Shown piece by piece: positions 26,756-41,443 of a stretch of DNA of 64,000 nt. The stretch comes from Citrobacter gillenii (lineage in GTDB: Bacteria > Pseudomonadota > Gammaproteobacteria > Enterobacterales > Enterobacteriaceae), in NCBI RefSeq assembly GCF_013337685.1, contig NZ_SUQN01000001.1, positions 620,001 through 684,000 of the forward strand. Direction: 5' to 3'. The notes beneath the pieces were generated by a model. That model was given only the letters and a program-made list of their open reading frames with translations. It was not told the DNA's origin and searched no databases. The position numbers and the translations under genes are program-made. Positions within the stretch are counted from its first letter, which is position 1. Each line of letters starts with the position of its first letter.

Positions 26756-28162
26756 ATGTCCAAGCAACAGATCGGCGTCGTCGGTATGGCAGTGATGGGG
26801 CGCAACCTGGCGCTCAACATCGAAAGCCGTGGTTATACCGTCTCCATCTTCAACCGCTCCCGCGAAAAAACTGAAGAAGTTGTTGCCGAGAACCCGGGTA
26901 AGAAACTGGTTCCTTATTACACGGTGAAAGAGTTTGTTGAGTCTCTTGAGACCCCACGTCGTATCCTGTTAATGGTGAAAGCGGGCGCAGGCACCGATGC
27001 TGCCATTGATTCCCTGAAGCCGTACCTGGATAAAGGCGACATCATCATTGATGGTGGTAACACTTTCTTCCAGGATACTATTCGTCGTAACCGTGAACTG
27101 TCCGCAGAAGGTTTTAACTTCATCGGTACCGGTGTTTCCGGTGGTGAAGAGGGCGCGCTGAAAGGGCCTTCTATCATGCCTGGCGGCCAGAAAGAAGCGT
27201 ACGAGTTGGTTGCGCCGATTCTGACTAAGATCGCTGCTGTTGCCGAAGACGGTGAGCCGTGCGTAACATACATCGGTGCTGACGGTGCGGGTCACTATGT
27301 GAAGATGGTTCACAACGGTATCGAGTATGGCGATATGCAGCTAATTGCTGAAGCCTACTCCTTGCTGAAAGGTGGTTTGAACCTGTCTAACGAAGAGCTG
27401 GCAAGCACTTTCACCGAATGGAACAATGGTGAACTAAGCAGCTATCTGATCGACATCACCAAAGACATCTTCACCAAAAAAGATGAAGAAGGTAAATACC
27501 TGGTTGACGTCATTCTGGATGAAGCCGCTAACAAAGGTACCGGTAAGTGGACCAGCCAGAGTTCCCTGGATCTCGGTGAGCCGCTGTCGCTGATCACTGA
27601 ATCCGTATTCGCTCGCTACATCTCTTCTCTGAAAGAGCAGCGTGTTGCGGCCTCTAAAGTCCTGACCGGACCTAAAGCTCAGCTAGCGGGTGATAAAGCC
27701 GAATTTATCGAGAAAGTGCGTCGCGCGCTGTATCTGGGTAAAATTGTGTCTTACGCCCAGGGCTTCTCTCAGCTGCGCGCAGCTTCTGACGAACACCACT
27801 GGGATCTGAACTACGGTGAGATTGCCAAGATTTTCCGTGCGGGCTGCATCATTCGTGCGCAGTTCCTGCAGAAGATCACCGATGCTTACGCTAAAAATTC
27901 CGGTATTGCTAACCTGCTGCTTGATCCGTACTTCAAGAACATTGCTGATGAATATCAGCAGGCGCTGCGTGATGTGGTGGCGTATGCCGTGCAGAACGGT
28001 ATTCCGGTTCCTACCTTCTCCGCGGCGGTTGCCTATTACGACAGCTATCGTGCAGAAGTTCTGCCTGCTAACCTGATCCAGGCGCAGCGTGACTACTTCG
28101 GTGCGCACACCTATAAGCGCACAGATAAAGAAGGCGTGTTCCATACGGAATGGCTGGATTAA
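26756..28162 (+). CDS. gnd: 6-phosphogluconate dehydrogenase, decarboxylating
   Basis: Gnd oxidatively decarboxylates 6-phosphogluconate to ribulose-5-phosphate with NADP+ in the pentose phosphate pathway, in the cytoplasm. The 468 residues are the E. coli length. Landmarks: [22 protein letters not shown] (NADP fold), [46 protein letters not shown], the catalytic segment [19 protein letters not shown] and the C-terminal HTEWLD. CAGGAG precedes the ATG. It is the classical right-hand flank of enterobacterial O-antigen loci. Its GC content is chromosomal, unlike the cluster just upstream. A strong terminator follows. Confidence 0.98.
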   Translation: MSKQQIGVVGMAVMGRNLALNIESRGYTVSIFNRSREKTEEVVAENPGKKLVPYYTVKEFVESLETPRRILLMVKAGAGTDAAIDSLKPYLDKGDIIIDGGNTFFQDTIRRNRELSAEGFNFIGTGVSGGEEGALKGPSIMPGGQKEAYELVAPILTKIAAVAEDGEPCVTYIGADGAGHYVKMVHNGIEYGDMQLIAEAYSLLKGGLNLSNEELASTFTEWNNGELSSYLIDITKDIFTKKDEEGKYLVDVILDEAANKGTGKWTSQSSLDLGEPLSLITESVFARYISSLKEQRVAASKVLTGPKAQLAGDKAEFIEKVRRALYLGKIVSYAQGFSQLRAASDEHHWDLNYGEIAKIFRAGCIIRAQFLQKITDAYAKNSGIANLLLDPYFKNIADEYQQALRDVVAYAVQNGIPVPTFSAAVAYYDSYRAEVLPANLIQAQRDYFGAHTYKRTDKEGVFHTEWLD

Positions 28163-28189
28163 TCTGATTTAGCCCTAACGAAAATGCAG

Positions 28190-28217
28190 GCCCGGAGCAC
28201 TCCTCCGGGCTTTTTTA
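28190..28217 (+). terminator. Rho-independent terminator of gnd
   Basis: GCCCGGAG (28190-28197) pairs with CTCCGGGC (28203-28210) around a 5-base loop and is followed at once by six T residues. This is a clear intrinsic terminator, 28 bases past the gnd stop. Confidence 0.92.
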
Positions 28218-28273
28218 TGGGCAAAAAACGGCATTCGGTCAGGTCTGATAGGCGTAGCTGTGCTAAATCACGA

Positions 28274-28279
28274 TATAAT
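28274..28279 (+). promoter_or_regulatory. Possible ugd promoter -10 element
   Basis: A perfect TATAAT lies 90 bases upstream of the ugd start, beyond the gnd terminator. The matching -35 is poor, as expected for a gene that depends on activators in relatives (PmrA, RcsB); I did not identify their boxes. Confidence 0.4.
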
Positions 28280-28368
28280 GCAACTATGCTGATCCGATAC
28301 GACAACGTTGGGTCTAACGATGGTGAGTTGTTCACTCTTTAATGTTTAACCAGAAGAAGTTAGAGCTA

Positions 28369-29535
28369 ATGAAAATAACGATTTCAGGTACAGGTTATGT
28401 GGGGCTATCGAACGGTATTCTGATTGCCCAGCACCACGAAGTGGTTGCGCTGGATATTGTGCAATCCAAAGTGGACATGCTGAATCAGAAACAGTCACCG
28501 ATTGCTGATAAAGAAATTGAAGAGTATCTGGCCACAAAAGATCTCAACTTCCGCGCAACCACCGACAAGCAAGAGGCTTATCGCAATGCTGATTATGTCA
28601 TTATTGCCACGCCAACTGATTACGATCCTAAAACCAACTACTTCAATACGTCCAGCGTGGAATCAGTCATCCGAGATGTACTGGAGATAAATCCGCAGGC
28701 GGTAATGATTATAAAATCAACTATCCCGGTTGGTTTTACCCAGTCGATTAAAGAGCGCCTGGGTACGGAGAATATTATTTTCTCACCGGAGTTTCTGCGG
28801 GAAGGTAAGGCGCTTTATGACAATCTTCATCCTTCACGAATTGTGATTGGCGAGCGTTCCGCGCGTGCTGAACGATTTGCTGCTTTGTTGCAGGAAGGCG
28901 CCATCAAGCAAGACATTCCCACGTTATTTACTGATTCTACCGAAGCCGAAGCCATTAAACTGTTTGCCAATACTTATCTCGCCATGCGCGTAGCGTACTT
29001 TAACGAGCTTGACAGCTATGCTGAAAGCTTAGGTCTCGATACCCGCCAAATCATTGAAGGCGTCTGTCTGGATCCGCGTATTGGTAATCACTATAACAAC
29101 CCCTCATTTGGTTATGGCGGCTATTGCCTGCCGAAAGACACCAAACAGTTGCTGGCAAACTACCAGTCGGTTCCCAATAATCTTATCTCTGCCATTGTGG
29201 ATGCCAACCGCACGCGTAAAGACTTTATTGCCGACTCCATCCTTGCACGCAAGCCGAAGGTGGTGGGGGTTTATCGCTTAATCATGAAAAGTGGTTCTGA
29301 TAACTTCCGCGCATCGTCCATTCAGGGGATCATGAAACGGATTAAAGCCAAAGGCGTGCCGGTGATTATTTTTGAACCGGTAATGAAAGAGGATGAATTT
29401 TTCCATTCGCGCGTGGTACGTGATTTAGACGTGTTTAAAAATGAAGCGGACATTATCATTTCTAACCGTATGACGCCGGAACTAAGTGATGTCGCCGATA
29501 AGGTGTACACCCGCGATCTGTTTGGTAATGACTAA
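28369..29535 (+). CDS. ugd: UDP-glucose 6-dehydrogenase
   Basis: Ugd oxidises UDP-glucose to UDP-glucuronate with two NAD+, supplying colanic acid and 4-amino-arabinose synthesis. The 388-residue product begins [16 protein letters not shown] and contains [19 protein letters not shown], the segment [25 protein letters not shown] and [12 protein letters not shown] with the catalytic Cys, as in E. coli (388 residues). The start at 28369 is chosen to match this; an in-frame ATG at 28342 would add nine unsupported residues. It faces a UDP-glucuronate 4-epimerase across a bidirectional terminator, so product and user are adjacent. Confidence 0.97.
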   Translation: MKITISGTGYVGLSNGILIAQHHEVVALDIVQSKVDMLNQKQSPIADKEIEEYLATKDLNFRATTDKQEAYRNADYVIIATPTDYDPKTNYFNTSSVESVIRDVLEINPQAVMIIKSTIPVGFTQSIKERLGTENIIFSPEFLREGKALYDNLHPSRIVIGERSARAERFAALLQEGAIKQDIPTLFTDSTEAEAIKLFANTYLAMRVAYFNELDSYAESLGLDTRQIIEGVCLDPRIGNHYNNPSFGYGGYCLPKDTKQLLANYQSVPNNLISAIVDANRTRKDFIADSILARKPKVVGVYRLIMKSGSDNFRASSIQGIMKRIKAKGVPVIIFEPVMKEDEFFHSRVVRDLDVFKNEADIIISNRMTPELSDVADKVYTRDLFGND

Positions 29536-29549
29536 TCTATATCGCGAAT

Positions 29550-29579
29550 AAAAGAGGCCGTTTAAAAGGCCTCTTTTAT
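29550..29579. terminator. Bidirectional terminator between ugd and the epimerase gene
   Basis: AAAAGAGGCC pairs with GGCCTCTTTT around a short loop (GTTTAAAA), with A residues on one side and T residues on the other. It can end transcription from both convergent genes. Confidence 0.9.
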
Positions 29580-29597
29580 ATTTCAGAACGAATGAAT

Positions 29598-30602
29598 TTA
29601 TACCGCGTAGAAATCGCGATACCAGTCCACAAAGTTTTTTACACCATCTTTAACGGTTGTTTCGGGTTTAAAGCCAATCACGTCGTACAGTGCTTGAGTA
29701 TCTGCGCTGGTTTCCAGCACGTCTCCGGGTTGCAGTGGCAGCATATTTTTAGTGGCTTCAATACCTAGCGCTTCTTCCAGTGCTTTGATGTAATCCATCA
29801 ACTCAACCGGGGCACTATTGCCAATATTGTAGACGTGATAGGGGGCAATACTGGTAGCCGGAGTACCGGTTTCAACGGTCCATTGTGCGTCGGTCTGCGG
29901 AATAATGTCCTGCAGGCGAACAATCGCCTCGGTGATATCATCAATATAGGTAAAGTCACGCTTCATTTTACCAAAGTTATAGACGTCGATGCTTTTCCCT
30001 TCCAGCATCGCTTTGGTGAATTTAAACAGCGCCATATCCGGGCGACCCCACGGGCCGTACACGGTGAAAAAACGCAATCCCGTGGTCGGCAGGCCATATA
30101 AATGAGAGTAGGTATGCGCCATCAACTCGTTGGCTTTTTTGGTTGCCGCATATAAGGACACGGGGTGATCAACGGAATCATCTGTGGCAAACGGCATCTT
30201 GCGGTTCAGGCCGTACACCGAACTGGAGGAGGCATAGAGCAGGTGTTGGATTTGGTTATGTCGACACCCTTCCAGTACGTTCAAAAAGCCGGTCAGATTG
30301 GAGTCTGCGTAAGCATGTGGATTGTCGATTGAGTATCGAACGCCCGCCTGTGCGGCGAGATGGATTACGCGATCAAAGTGCTCGTCCGCGAAAAGTGCCG
30401 CCATGCTTTCCCGGTCAGCTAAATCAAGCTTATGAAAATGGAATCCGGGGTGTACCAGCAACGCCAGGCGCGCCTGCTTAAGGCTGACATCGTAGTAATC
30501 GTTGAGATTATCCATACCGACCACTTGGTGGCCAGCGTCCAGCAAGCGTTTACTAACGTGGAAGCCGATAAAGCCGGCGGCACCCGTAACCAGGTATTTC
30601 AT
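29598..30602 (-). CDS. uge: UDP-glucuronate 4-epimerase (SDR family)
   Basis: This short-chain dehydrogenase-type epimerase should interconvert UDP-glucuronate and UDP-galacturonate. The 334-residue product starts MKYLVTGAAGFIGFHVSKRLL (NAD-binding GAAGFIG), has MDNLNDYYDVSLKQARL, the Ser segment LLYASSSSVYG, and YxxxK as SLYAATKKANELMAHTYSHLYG, then PWGRPDMALFKF. Length and motifs match Klebsiella Uge and the enterobacterial Gla/WbnF group. It is convergent with ugd, which makes its substrate. It is not present at this place in E. coli K-12. Sequence cannot by itself exclude another UDP-hexuronate as substrate. Confidence 0.88.
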   Translation of the reverse strand: MKYLVTGAAGFIGFHVSKRLLDAGHQVVGMDNLNDYYDVSLKQARLALLVHPGFHFHKLDLADRESMAALFADEHFDRVIHLAAQAGVRYSIDNPHAYADSNLTGFLNVLEGCRHNQIQHLLYASSSSVYGLNRKMPFATDDSVDHPVSLYAATKKANELMAHTYSHLYGLPTTGLRFFTVYGPWGRPDMALFKFTKAMLEGKSIDVYNFGKMKRDFTYIDDITEAIVRLQDIIPQTDAQWTVETGTPATSIAPYHVYNIGNSAPVELMDYIKALEEALGIEATKNMLPLQPGDVLETSADTQALYDVIGFKPETTVKDGVKNFVDWYRDFYAV

Positions 30603-30953
30603 TTTTGCACCTCTTTCTGGCTTTATAGTTGCCAGGCGCCATCAGGCGCCAGAAAGGGAGAATCATACCGTTTGACGATAAAAAAGATAATCGTTATGTG
30701 TTATTACCCTGTTCGGTTTTTCTGGTTACGTCATTTTTATTCACAACGTGAATTGATAGGATGGCATGAATAGTCGCGCCAGTCAGATTTTCATTGTTGA
30801 CTGCGATGATTGCCCGCTTAACTTTTTAAGTAGTGATTAAAATACCAATCAATATCACTTAAATAATCTGTATTTTTTATCAGTAATCCTATGGCATTAC
30901 CTGAATTTATGGCTAAACTATTGGCGTTAAGTCTTTCCTCATTTAGGGTAATT
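30603..30953. other. Intergenic region between the divergent epimerase and wzzB genes
   Basis: This 351-base gap must hold the promoters for both divergent genes. A nested hairpin is visible: CTTTCTGG (30613-30620) with CCAGAAAG (30650-30657), enclosing GGCGCC-ATCA-GGCGCC (30635-30650). The rest is AT-rich with no convincing gene. The likely wzzB ribosome binding site is AGGGTA at about 30944-30949. I could not assign regulator sites. Confidence 0.5.
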
Positions 30954-31937
30954 ATGTCTGTCGGTGATAACAACGTATCCGGGCGCAGTAACGATCCGGA
31001 ACAGATTGATTTAATTGATTTAGTAATGCAGTTGTGGCGCGGCAAAATGACGATTGTTGTCTGTGTTGTTGTTGCTATCCTCCTTGCTGTGGGCTATCTG
31101 GCGGTAGCGAAAGAGAAATGGACCTCGACGGCGATTGTGACTCAGCCCGATGTCGCGCAGATAGCCACTTATAATAATGCGTTGAACGTATTGTATGGCA
31201 GCAGTGCGCCAAAAGTGACTGAGCTACAGACTAATGTCATTGCCCGCTTTAGCACCTCGTTTTCCGCGTTGGCTGAAACGCTTGATCATCAGCAAGAACC
31301 AGAAAAACTGACTATCGAGCAGTCGGTTAAAGGTCAGCAATTACCCTTGGTAGTCTCCTATGTGAGTGATTCTCCTGAAGGTGCGCAGCGTCAACTTTCT
31401 GAATATATCCAGCAAATTGATGACAAAGTTGCCAAAGAACTGGAAACTGACTTGGTTGATAACATCAAGCTACGTACAACTACACTGAAAGACTCGTTGA
31501 GAACTCAAGAAGTGGTTGCGCAAGAGCAAAAAAACCTCCGTATTAAGCAGATTCAGGAAGCTTTGCGTTACGCTGAACAGGCGGGGGTGACCAGGCCACA
31601 AATTCAGCAAACTCAGGATGTGACGCAGGACAGCATGCTGCTGCTGGGCAGCGATGCCCTGAAATCAATGATTGAGCACGAAGCGACGCGTCCGTTGATT
31701 TTCTCTGATAGCTACTACCAGACCAGGCAAAACCTGCTGGATATTGAGGCTCTGAAGCCTGACGGTGCTGAACTACATACTTACCGCTATGTGATGAAAC
31801 CAACCTTACCGATTCGTCGCGACAGCCCGAAGAAATCCATTACGCTGGTACTGGCGGCACTGCTCGGGGGAATGATTGGCGCGGGCGTGGTGCTGGGGCG
31901 CAATGCGTTACGGGTCTACAAAGCAAAAGCGCAGTAA
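30954..31937 (+). CDS. wzzB: WzzB, O-antigen chain-length regulator
   Basis: WzzB is the inner-membrane co-polymerase that sets modal O-antigen length together with Wzy. The 327-residue product has two membrane helices, near the N terminus (TIVVCVVVAILLAVGYLAVA) and the C terminus (ITLVLAALLGGMIGAGVVLGRNAL), around a long coiled-coil-rich periplasmic domain. The segments DPEQIDLIDLVMQLWRGK, KEKWTSTAIVTQPDV and MKPTLPIRRDSPKKSITL match E. coli WzzB. The start at 30954 gives the E. coli-like length (326) and follows AGGGTA; the upstream in-frame ATG at 30891 would add 21 unsupported residues. A terminator follows, facing hisIE. Confidence 0.95.
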   Translation: MSVGDNNVSGRSNDPEQIDLIDLVMQLWRGKMTIVVCVVVAILLAVGYLAVAKEKWTSTAIVTQPDVAQIATYNNALNVLYGSSAPKVTELQTNVIARFSTSFSALAETLDHQQEPEKLTIEQSVKGQQLPLVVSYVSDSPEGAQRQLSEYIQQIDDKVAKELETDLVDNIKLRTTTLKDSLRTQEVVAQEQKNLRIKQIQEALRYAEQAGVTRPQIQQTQDVTQDSMLLLGSDALKSMIEHEATRPLIFSDSYYQTRQNLLDIEALKPDGAELHTYRYVMKPTLPIRRDSPKKSITLVLAALLGGMIGAGVVLGRNALRVYKAKAQ

Positions 31938-31961
31938 GTCAGTATGACGCAGAGCTAAAAA

Positions 31962-31986
31962 AACCGGGTATCGCCCGGTTTTTTTA
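31962..31986. terminator. Bidirectional terminator between wzzB and hisIE
   Basis: AACCGGG (31962-31968) pairs with CCCGGTT (31974-31980) around TATCG, with A residues before and T residues after. It serves wzzB on the + strand and the his operon on the - strand. Confidence 0.92.
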
Positions 31987-31996
31987 CGCCCGAAGT

Positions 31997-32601
31997 TTAC
32001 TGATGCCGCTGACGCAAATTCTCTATTACCGTGGTCAGATCGAGATCCTGATCCTGCAGCAGTACCAGCAGGTGATACATCAGATCGGATGCCTCATTGG
32101 TCAGTTCGAAACGGTCATGTACCGTTGCTGCCAGCGCGGTCTCCACGCCTTCTTCACCGACCTTCTGAGCGATGCGTTTGGTGCCGCTGGCATACAGCTT
32201 AGCCGTGTAGGAACTCTCCGGGTCTGCCGTTTTACGCTCAGCAAGTAGCTGTTCAAGCTGATACAGGAACAGCCACTGGTGGCTGGCCTCGCCAAAACAG
32301 CTGCTGGTCCCTTTATGGCAGGTGGGCCCAATCGGGTTCACCAGCACCAGCAACGTGTCGTTATCGCAATCGGGCGTAATGCTGACCACATTGAGGAAGT
32401 TGCCGGAGGTTTCGCCCTTGGTCCACAGGCGCTGTTTGGTGCGCGAGAAAAAGGTCACTTTGCCGCTTTCAAGCGTTTTGTCCAGTGCTTCAAGGTTCAT
32501 ATAACCCAGCATTAATACTTCGCCAGAGACCGCATGCTGTACGACAACCGGCATCAGTCCGTCGGTTTTTTCCCAGTCCAGTTCTCGGCATTGTTGCTTC
32601 G

Positions 32602-32608
<7 letters not shown>
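31997..32608 (-). CDS. hisI: HisIE, phosphoribosyl-AMP cyclohydrolase / phosphoribosyl-ATP pyrophosphatase
   Basis: HisIE is a bifunctional cytoplasmic enzyme doing steps 2 and 3 of histidine synthesis. The 203-residue product has the N-terminal HisI cyclohydrolase domain (residues about 1-115: [54 protein letters not shown] with metal-binding Asp and Cys residues) and the C-terminal HisE domain (about 120-203: [30 protein letters not shown], an all-helical MazG-like fold). It is the last gene of the operon and overlaps hisF by 7 nt. Length equals that of E. coli HisIE. A terminator follows. Confidence 0.97.
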
Positions 32609-38131
<5,523 letters not shown>

Positions 38132-38154
38132 GGTCGTTACTCCATTATCGGGTG

Positions 38155-38253
38155 TTGCCGGATGGCGGTGCTGCCTTATCCGGCCTACAAGACCCGTAAT
38201 ATCAATGATTGTGACAATTCTTGTAGGCCTGATAAGCGAAGCGCCATCAGGCA
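38155..38253. repeat. REP pair (BIME) between hisG and hisD
   Basis: One REP unit (about 38155-38190, TTGCCGGATGGCGG ... CCTTATCCGGCCTACAA) and an inverted partner (about 38221-38253, TTGTAGGCCTGATAAGCG ... CCATCAGGCA) face each other across 30 bases. The hisG-hisD gap is one of the places where REP elements were first described in Salmonella. They may set differential mRNA stability of hisG and the rest of the operon. Confidence 0.88.
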
Positions 38254-38258
38254 TCAGA

Positions 38259-39158
38259 TCACTCCATCATCTTCTCAATTGGCAGCACCAGAATCGAACT
38301 GGCACCGAGCGCTTTCAGTTTTTCCATGGTTTCCCAGAACAGGGTTTCGCTGCTGACCATGTGCATGGCCACGCGCTGCTGATCGCCTGCCAGTGGCAGA
38401 ATAGTTGGACGCTCTGCGCCTGGCAGCAGGGCGATGACCTCGTCCAGACGTTCGGTTGGGGCGTGCATCATGATGTACTTGGATTCGCGGGCCTGAATCA
38501 CGCCCTGAATGCGGGTCAGTAATTTATCGATCAGCTGCTGCTTGGCTTCCGCCATCTCGCCGTCGCGCTGGATCAGGCAGGCTTTGGAGCGGTAAATCAC
38601 TTCGACTTCACGCAGGCCGTTGGCTTCCAGCGTGGCGCCGGTTGAGACCAGATCGCAAATCGCATCGGCCAGGCCCGCACGCGGGGCAACTTCTACTGAG
38701 CCGTTTAGCAGGCAGGATTTAAACGTGACGCCTTTCTGATCCAGATAACGTTTCAGCAGGTGCGGGTAGGAAGTGGCAACACGTTTACCGTTCAGCGAAG
38801 CCGGGCCGTCCCAGGCTTCGTCAGCCGGGGTGGCTAACGAGAGGCGACAGCCACCGAAGTCGAGACGACGCAGCGTAAAGTAGTGCGGATCTTCGCCCTG
38901 CGCCCGGCGGTTGAGCAACTCTTCTTCTAAAACGTTTTCACCAATGATGCCGAGGTCAACCACGCCGTCCATCACCAGACCCGGAATATCGTCATCACGC
39001 ACGCGGAGAATATCAATCGGCATGTTCTCTGCCATCGCAATCAGGCGCTGGGTGTGAAGATTAATTTTAATGCCACAGCGGGCCAGTAATTCGCGTGAAT
39101 CATCGCTTAAGCGGCCTGATTTCTGCATAGCTATGCGTAAACGGGTATTGTCTAACAT
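38259..39158 (-). CDS. hisG: HisG, ATP phosphoribosyltransferase
   Basis: HisG catalyses the first, feedback-controlled step: ATP plus PRPP gives phosphoribosyl-ATP. The 299-residue product is the long-form enzyme with its C-terminal histidine-binding domain. It contains [57 protein letters not shown] [32 protein letters not shown] (PRPP loop) and [11 protein letters not shown] at the end. The start at 39158 gives the E. coli length; an in-frame GTG upstream is inside the leader and is rejected. Expression is controlled by the his attenuator just upstream. Confidence 0.97.
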   Translation of the reverse strand: MLDNTRLRIAMQKSGRLSDDSRELLARCGIKINLHTQRLIAMAENMPIDILRVRDDDIPGLVMDGVVDLGIIGENVLEEELLNRRAQGEDPHYFTLRRLDFGGCRLSLATPADEAWDGPASLNGKRVATSYPHLLKRYLDQKGVTFKSCLLNGSVEVAPRAGLADAICDLVSTGATLEANGLREVEVIYRSKACLIQRDGEMAEAKQQLIDKLLTRIQGVIQARESKYIMMHAPTERLDEVIALLPGAERPTILPLAGDQQRVAMHMVSSETLFWETMEKLKALGASSILVLPIEKMME

Positions 39159-39204
39159 TCTCTTGTCCTCGTTATCCTGTCTGAATCGGTCTGGGTCACG
39201 CACC

Positions 39205-39240
39205 AAAAAAAAAGCCCCCGGAAAAATTCTTCCGGGGGCT
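39205..39240 (-). terminator. his operon attenuator (intrinsic terminator)
   Basis: On the - strand, AGCCCCCGGA (39240-39231) pairs with TCCGGGGGCT (39222-39213), followed by nine U residues (39213-39205). It lies between the leader peptide and hisG and is the classical attenuator stem. When histidyl-tRNA is plentiful this hairpin forms and stops transcription. Confidence 0.95.
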
Positions 39241-39303
39241 TTCTCATGCGCTCATGCACCACTGGAAGAGTTAAATGTCTCCCAGCACACATCGCCTGAA
39301 AGA

Positions 39304-39351
39304 CTAGTCAGGATGATGGTGATGATGGTGTTTAAATTGAGCGCGTGTCAT
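39304..39351 (-). CDS. hisL: HisL, his operon leader peptide
   Basis: A 15-residue leader, MTRAQFKHHHHHHPD, is encoded from 39351 to a TAG at 39304. Ribosome stalling at the histidine codons when charged tRNA-His is scarce is the sensor of the attenuation mechanism. This leader has six consecutive His codons, one fewer than the seven of E. coli and Salmonella, and Ala in place of Val at position 4. It stands 63 bases before the attenuator stem. The reading frame and stop were checked by hand. Confidence 0.95.
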   Translation of the reverse strand: MTRAQFKHHHHHHPD

Positions 39352-39391
39352 AAAATGTTCTCGATGAATGTTTATTCATTTGATGTCTTTT

Positions 39392-39421
39392 AACCTAAAC
39401 CACTTTAGTCACCGAAAGCAA
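39392..39421 (-). promoter_or_regulatory. his operon promoter
   Basis: On the - strand, TTGCTT (39421-39416) and TAGGTT (39397-39392) are separated by 18 bases. They match the -35 and -10 of the known enterobacterial his promoter, including the GTGGTTTAGGTTAAAAGACATC context. The -10 lies about 40 bases before the hisL start. Confidence 0.82.
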
Positions 39422-39526
39422 GGGCTTTTTTTGATCATTAATTCATTTCATATTGATACTATGAATTGTCAGCCACCGTGGGCTGGCGTAGCCTTGGGTA
39501 ACAGGCCACAAGTCAGGAGAGAAGGC

Positions 39527-40351
39527 ATGAAAAAGGTCGCAATTGTCGGGTTAGGTTGGTTAGGCATGCCGTTAGCCATGTCGCTGGCGGCGCGAGGCTG
39601 GCAGGTCACCGGCAGCAAAACCACGCTGGATGGGGTGGAAGCGGCCCGTATGAGCGGTATCGAAAGCTACTCGCTGCGCCTTGAACCTGAGCTGGTGTGC
39701 GCGTCAGACGATCTTGATGCGCTGATGGATGTCGATGCGCTGGTCATCACGCTGCCCGCCCGCCGTAGCGGTCCGGGTGAAGATTTTTATCTGCAGGCGA
39801 TGCAGGAACTGGTCGACAGTGCGCTGGCATACCGCATTCCACGGATTATTTTTACCAGCTCGACGTCGGTGTATGGTGACGTACAGGGAGCCGTGAAGGA
39901 AGGCTCGCCGCGCAATCCGGTGACGGCAAGCGGTCGTGTGCTGAAAGAACTTGAGGACTGGTTGCATAACCTGCCGGGGACCTCGGTAGACATTGTGCGC
40001 CTCGCCGGGTTGGTTGGACCGGGCAGACACCCAGGGCGTTTTTTCGCCGGTAAAACGGCACCGGATGGACAGCATGGTGTCAATCTGGTGCATCTGGACG
40101 ATGTGGTGTCGGCGATCGCTTTGCTGCTCCAGGCACCGAAAGGAGGACACATCTATAATATATGTGCGCCTATGCATCCGGCGCGTAATGTGTTCTATCC
40201 CCAGATGGCGCGTTTGCTGGGGCTGGAACCGCCGGAATTCCGGGACGGTGTGGATAACGGTAAAGGTAAAATCATTGACGGCAACCGAATTTGCAATGAA
40301 CTTGGGTTTGAGTACCAGTATCCCGACCCGCTGGTGATGCCGATGGAGTGA
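39527..40351 (+). CDS. yeeZ: YeeZ, SDR-like NAD(P)-binding protein
   Basis: YeeZ is a conserved enterobacterial protein of unknown substrate with the fold of the atypical short-chain dehydrogenases. The 274-residue product starts MKKVAIVGLGWLGMPLAMSL (dinucleotide-binding GLGWLG), contains IIFTSSTSVYGDVQG, and ends with KIIDGNRICNELGFEYQYPDP, all close to E. coli YeeZ (274 residues). The start at 39527 follows AGGAGAGAAGGC; upstream in-frame codons lie in the his promoter region. The gene is divergent from the his operon and its end is close to yeeY. Confidence 0.93.
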   Translation: MKKVAIVGLGWLGMPLAMSLAARGWQVTGSKTTLDGVEAARMSGIESYSLRLEPELVCASDDLDALMDVDALVITLPARRSGPGEDFYLQAMQELVDSALAYRIPRIIFTSSTSVYGDVQGAVKEGSPRNPVTASGRVLKELEDWLHNLPGTSVDIVRLAGLVGPGRHPGRFFAGKTAPDGQHGVNLVHLDDVVSAIALLLQAPKGGHIYNICAPMHPARNVFYPQMARLLGLEPPEFRDGVDNGKGKIIDGNRICNELGFEYQYPDPLVMPME

Positions 40352-40392
40352 CAGACCAGCAGCGCGCCGTCATATACCGCCAGGGGGCGAGT

Positions 40393-41322
40393 ATGAAACC
40401 ACTGCTGGACGTTCTGATCATCCTCGACGCGTTAGATAAAGAGGGAAGTTTCGCGGCGGCGTCGGCAAAATTGTTTAAGACGCCGTCCGCGCTGAGCTAT
40501 ACCGTCCATAAGCTGGAAAGCGATCTGAATATTCAATTGTTGGATCGCAGCGGGCATCGGGCGACGTTTACCCGCACCGGGCAGATGCTGCTGGAAAAGG
40601 GGCGGGAGGTACTGCATACCGTCCGCGAACTCGAAAAACAGGCCATCAAACTGCACGAAGGTTGGGAGAACCAGCTGGTTATTGGCGTGGATGACACCTT
40701 TCCTTTTTCACTGCTGGCCCCGCTTATCGAATCCTTCTACCAGCACCACAGCGTCACGCGGCTTAAATTTATCAACGGTGTACTGGGCGGTTCCTGGGAG
40801 GCGCTCACCCAAGGGCGGGCCGATATTATCGTCGGGGCGATGCATGAACCGCCTTCCGCGAGTAACTTTGGTTTTGCGCGTTTAGGTGACCTCGAACAGG
40901 TGTTTGTGATCGCACCGCATCATCCGCTGGCGCAGGAAGACGAACCACTGCAACGGCGTACCATTAAACGTTTCCGTGCCATTGTGGTGGGGGACAGTCC
41001 TCATCTGGCGAGCTTGTCGGGTTCTCAACTGCTTGACGATCAGGATGCAATCACCGTTTTTGACTTTAAAACCAAGCTGGAACTGCAGATCAGTGGGCTG
41101 GGATGCGGGTATTTACCGCGCTATCTGGCACAACGTTTTTTGGACAGCGGTGCCCTGATAGAGAAGAAAGTGGTCGCACAAATTATGTTTGAACCGGTGT
41201 GGATTGGCTGGAATGAACAGACGTCAGGATTAGCCAGCGCCTGGTGGCGAGATCAGATTTTAGCAAATAGTGCTATCGCAGGCGTTTATGTAAAATCGAG
41301 TGTCGATAAATCAGGCGGTTAG
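40393..41322 (+). CDS. yeeY: YeeY, LysR-type transcriptional regulator
   Basis: YeeY is a LysR-type regulator whose target genes are not established. The 309 residues have the N-terminal winged helix-turn-helix (residues about 1-60: DKEGSFAAASAKLFKTPSALSYTVHKLESDLNIQLL) and a C-terminal periplasmic-binding-like effector domain (ELVIGVDDTFPF-like QLVIGVDDTFPFSLLAPL, LGCGYLPRYLAQRFLDSG). Length equals E. coli YeeY. The start at 40393 is 42 bases beyond the yeeZ stop; an upstream in-frame ATG at 40348 overlaps yeeZ and adds 15 unlikely residues. A terminator follows at 41412. Confidence 0.93.
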   Translation: MKPLLDVLIILDALDKEGSFAAASAKLFKTPSALSYTVHKLESDLNIQLLDRSGHRATFTRTGQMLLEKGREVLHTVRELEKQAIKLHEGWENQLVIGVDDTFPFSLLAPLIESFYQHHSVTRLKFINGVLGGSWEALTQGRADIIVGAMHEPPSASNFGFARLGDLEQVFVIAPHHPLAQEDEPLQRRTIKRFRAIVVGDSPHLASLSGSQLLDDQDAITVFDFKTKLELQISGLGCGYLPRYLAQRFLDSGALIEKKVVAQIMFEPVWIGWNEQTSGLASAWWRDQILANSAIAGVYVKSSVDKSGG

Positions 41323-41411
41323 ATAAAAATATTTATTTTTGGCTATCTCATTCTCTTGTTATTTCTCTCCAATTTAGTGCAAAATACGCCGCTTGCAAAA
41401 AATGACATTAG

Positions 41412-41443
41412 CCGACGTTTTAATACGCGTCGGTTATTTTTTT
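41412..41443 (+). terminator. Terminator after yeeY
   Basis: CCGACG (41412-41417) pairs with CGTCGG (41428-41433), then TTATTTTTTT. The stem is short but the T-run is good. It lies between yeeY and plaP, about 90 bases beyond the yeeY stop. Confidence 0.75.

Noticed and set aside
30143-30481. Open frame on the + strand inside the epimerase gene
   Set aside because: It is antisense to a well-supported coding sequence and encodes a low-complexity, Arg/Pro-rich product typical of shadow frames.
38155-38253. Start of a CRISPR array
   Set aside because: Only two units in opposite orientation with REP consensus; no regular direct repeats or spacers and no cas genes.
38132-38254. Upstream in-frame extension of hisD
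   Set aside because: It would translate the REP pair; the start at 38131 gives the conserved 434-residue protein.
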